From Microbacterium suaedae (GTDB taxonomy: Bacteria > Actinomycetota > Actinomycetes > Actinomycetales > Microbacteriaceae): DNA of 64,000 bases. Under the pieces are notes generated by a model. The model did not search any database. It saw only the letters and a list, made by a program, of their open reading frames with translations, and was not told the DNA's origin. Location of the stretch: assembly GCF_003254645.1 (NCBI RefSeq), contig NZ_PNFD01000001.1, positions 434,001 through 498,000 on the forward strand, written 5' to 3'. Positions 63,445-64,000 of this stretch are shown here, piece by piece. Both the position numbers and the translations under genes were made by a program. Each line of letters opens with the position of its first letter. Position 1 is the stretch's first letter.

Positions 63445-63486
63445 ATGACCTCCGGATCGGACAGCGACATCGGGACGCCGCGATGA
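63445..63486 (+). CDS. 13-codon leaderless leader ORF coupled to pirin
   Basis: ATG 63445 lies 6 bases after TACGAT, so an mRNA would begin at this codon. The peptide MTSGSDSDIGTPR ends at TGA 63484-63486, which overlaps the pirin ATG 63483 (ATGA). No ribosome site is visible before pirin. The mini-ORF would recruit ribosomes to a leaderless mRNA and pass them to pirin by termination-reinitiation. Confidence 0.45.
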   Translation: MTSGSDSDIGTPR

Positions 63487-64000
63487 GCAACGAAGAGCGC
63501 GACCCGCAGGTCCAGACGCTCGACCCGGGCGAGCCCTGCCGCGATGTCGAGGTGCTGCTGCCGCGCGCGGTGCCGCTCGGAGGACCGCGCGCGATGCCCG
63601 TCTCGCGCACGCTGCCGCAGAGGAAGCGCTCGCTCGTCGGCGCCTGGTGCTTCCTCGATCACTACGGCCCCGACGACGTCTCTGAGACCGGCGGCATGCG
63701 CGTGCCCCGCCATCCGCACACCGGTCTGGCGACGGTGTCGTGGCTGTTCTCGGGCGAGATCGACCACCTCGACTCCGGCGGCAACGCTGCCCGGGTCGTG
63801 CCCGGCGAGCTGAACCTCATGATCGCGGGACGCGGCATCACGCATCAGGAGATCTCGACGGCCGAGACGACCACGCTGCACGGCGTGCAGCTCTGGTATG
63901 CGCTGCCCGACGAGACGAGATTCAGCGAGAACGCCTTCCGCCACTACGTTCCCGCCCCGGTCTCACCCGCTCCCGGGGTCTCGGCGAGCGTGTTCATCGG
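63483..64000 (+). CDS. pirin family protein, 3'-truncated
   Basis: 172 residues are visible before the window ends. Cupin fold with the pirin motif RHPHTGLATVSWLFSGE, and GRGITHQEIS with further metal-binding His and Glu. FLDHYGPDD near residue 58 is also typical. Pirins bind iron and some show quercetinase activity. Frame is open to base 64000. Confidence 0.9.
   Translation, partial: MSNEERDPQVQTLDPGEPCRDVEVLLPRAVPLGGPRAMPVSRTLPQRKRSLVGAWCFLDHYGPDDVSETGGMRVPRHPHTGLATVSWLFSGEIDHLDSGGNAARVVPGELNLMIAGRGITHQEISTAETTTLHGVQLWYALPDETRFSENAFRHYVPAPVSPAPGVSASVFI

Noticed and set aside
1-64000. Mobile elements, CRISPR arrays, rRNA or tRNA
   Set aside because: No transposase or integrase motif, no regularly spaced direct repeats and no convincing RNA gene were found on either strand.

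Overview
The window is high-GC bacterial chromosome (roughly two-thirds G+C, with ATG/GTG starts and ATGA stop-start overlaps). It also has leaderless genes with a TANNNT hexamer 6-8 nt before the start codon and an actinobacterial PHO box. Gene content and order point to an actinomycete of the Micrococcales, most likely Microbacteriaceae; that placement is inference, with no rRNA to confirm it. I count 61 protein genes, two of them cut by the window edges, plus two very small leader ORFs. I saw no tRNA, rRNA, IS element, integrase or CRISPR array, and no gene-free gap longer than about 225 bases.

Region by region: (1) 1-6.7 kb is a meta-cleavage operon for homoprotocatechuate (3,4-dihydroxyphenylacetate): RraA-like protein, GntR regulator, hpaE, hpaD, hpaH, hpaI and a Bcr/CflA-type exporter. 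(2) 6.7-14.8 kb, minus strand, is a complete nucleoside uptake and salvage operon: BMP lipoprotein, dual ATPase, two permeases, cdd, deoA, add. (3) 15.0-30.0 kb is a self-contained block that I read as one TetR regulon. It holds a YtcJ-type amidohydrolase; a seven-gene minus operon (oligopeptide-type ABC importer, the TetR itself, an alpha/beta hydrolase, an O-methyltransferase); and a divergent pair of transcripts with two unusual aldo-keto reductases, an SDR, a zinc alcohol dehydrogenase and two HSL-type esterases. Four copies of a 14-bp inverted repeat (consensus TCTACGNTCGTGGA) sit in its promoters. (4) 30.1-44.8 kb is an amine-catabolism region: copper amine oxidase, FeaR-like AraC regulator, two MoaF-like proteins, a LIV-type ABC importer, two SDRs, an amino-acid/amine permease and a second YtcJ amidohydrolase. 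(5) 44.9-51.5 kb has a second TetR, a Cys-type sulfatase and a NitT/TauT-type ABC importer. (6) 51.5-64 kb returns to core genes: manC-like, sdhCDAB, xth, pstSCAB under a PHO box, small conserved proteins and a pirin.

How the genes fit together: the amine oxidase turns arylalkylamines such as tyramine or dopamine into aldehydes. After oxidation and ring hydroxylation, whose enzymes are not visible here, these would feed homoprotocatechuate into the hpa operon. In Mycobacterium tuberculosis the genes add-deoA-cdd (Rv3313c-Rv3315c) lie directly beside and divergent from sdhCDAB (Rv3316-Rv3319). Here the same blocks are separated by about 37 kb of transporters, regulators and catabolic enzymes, so regions 3-5 look like an accessory catabolic island set into a conserved backbone. 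The 15-30 kb TetR regulon is the best candidate for an undescribed pathway: its parts are recognisable but its substrate is not.
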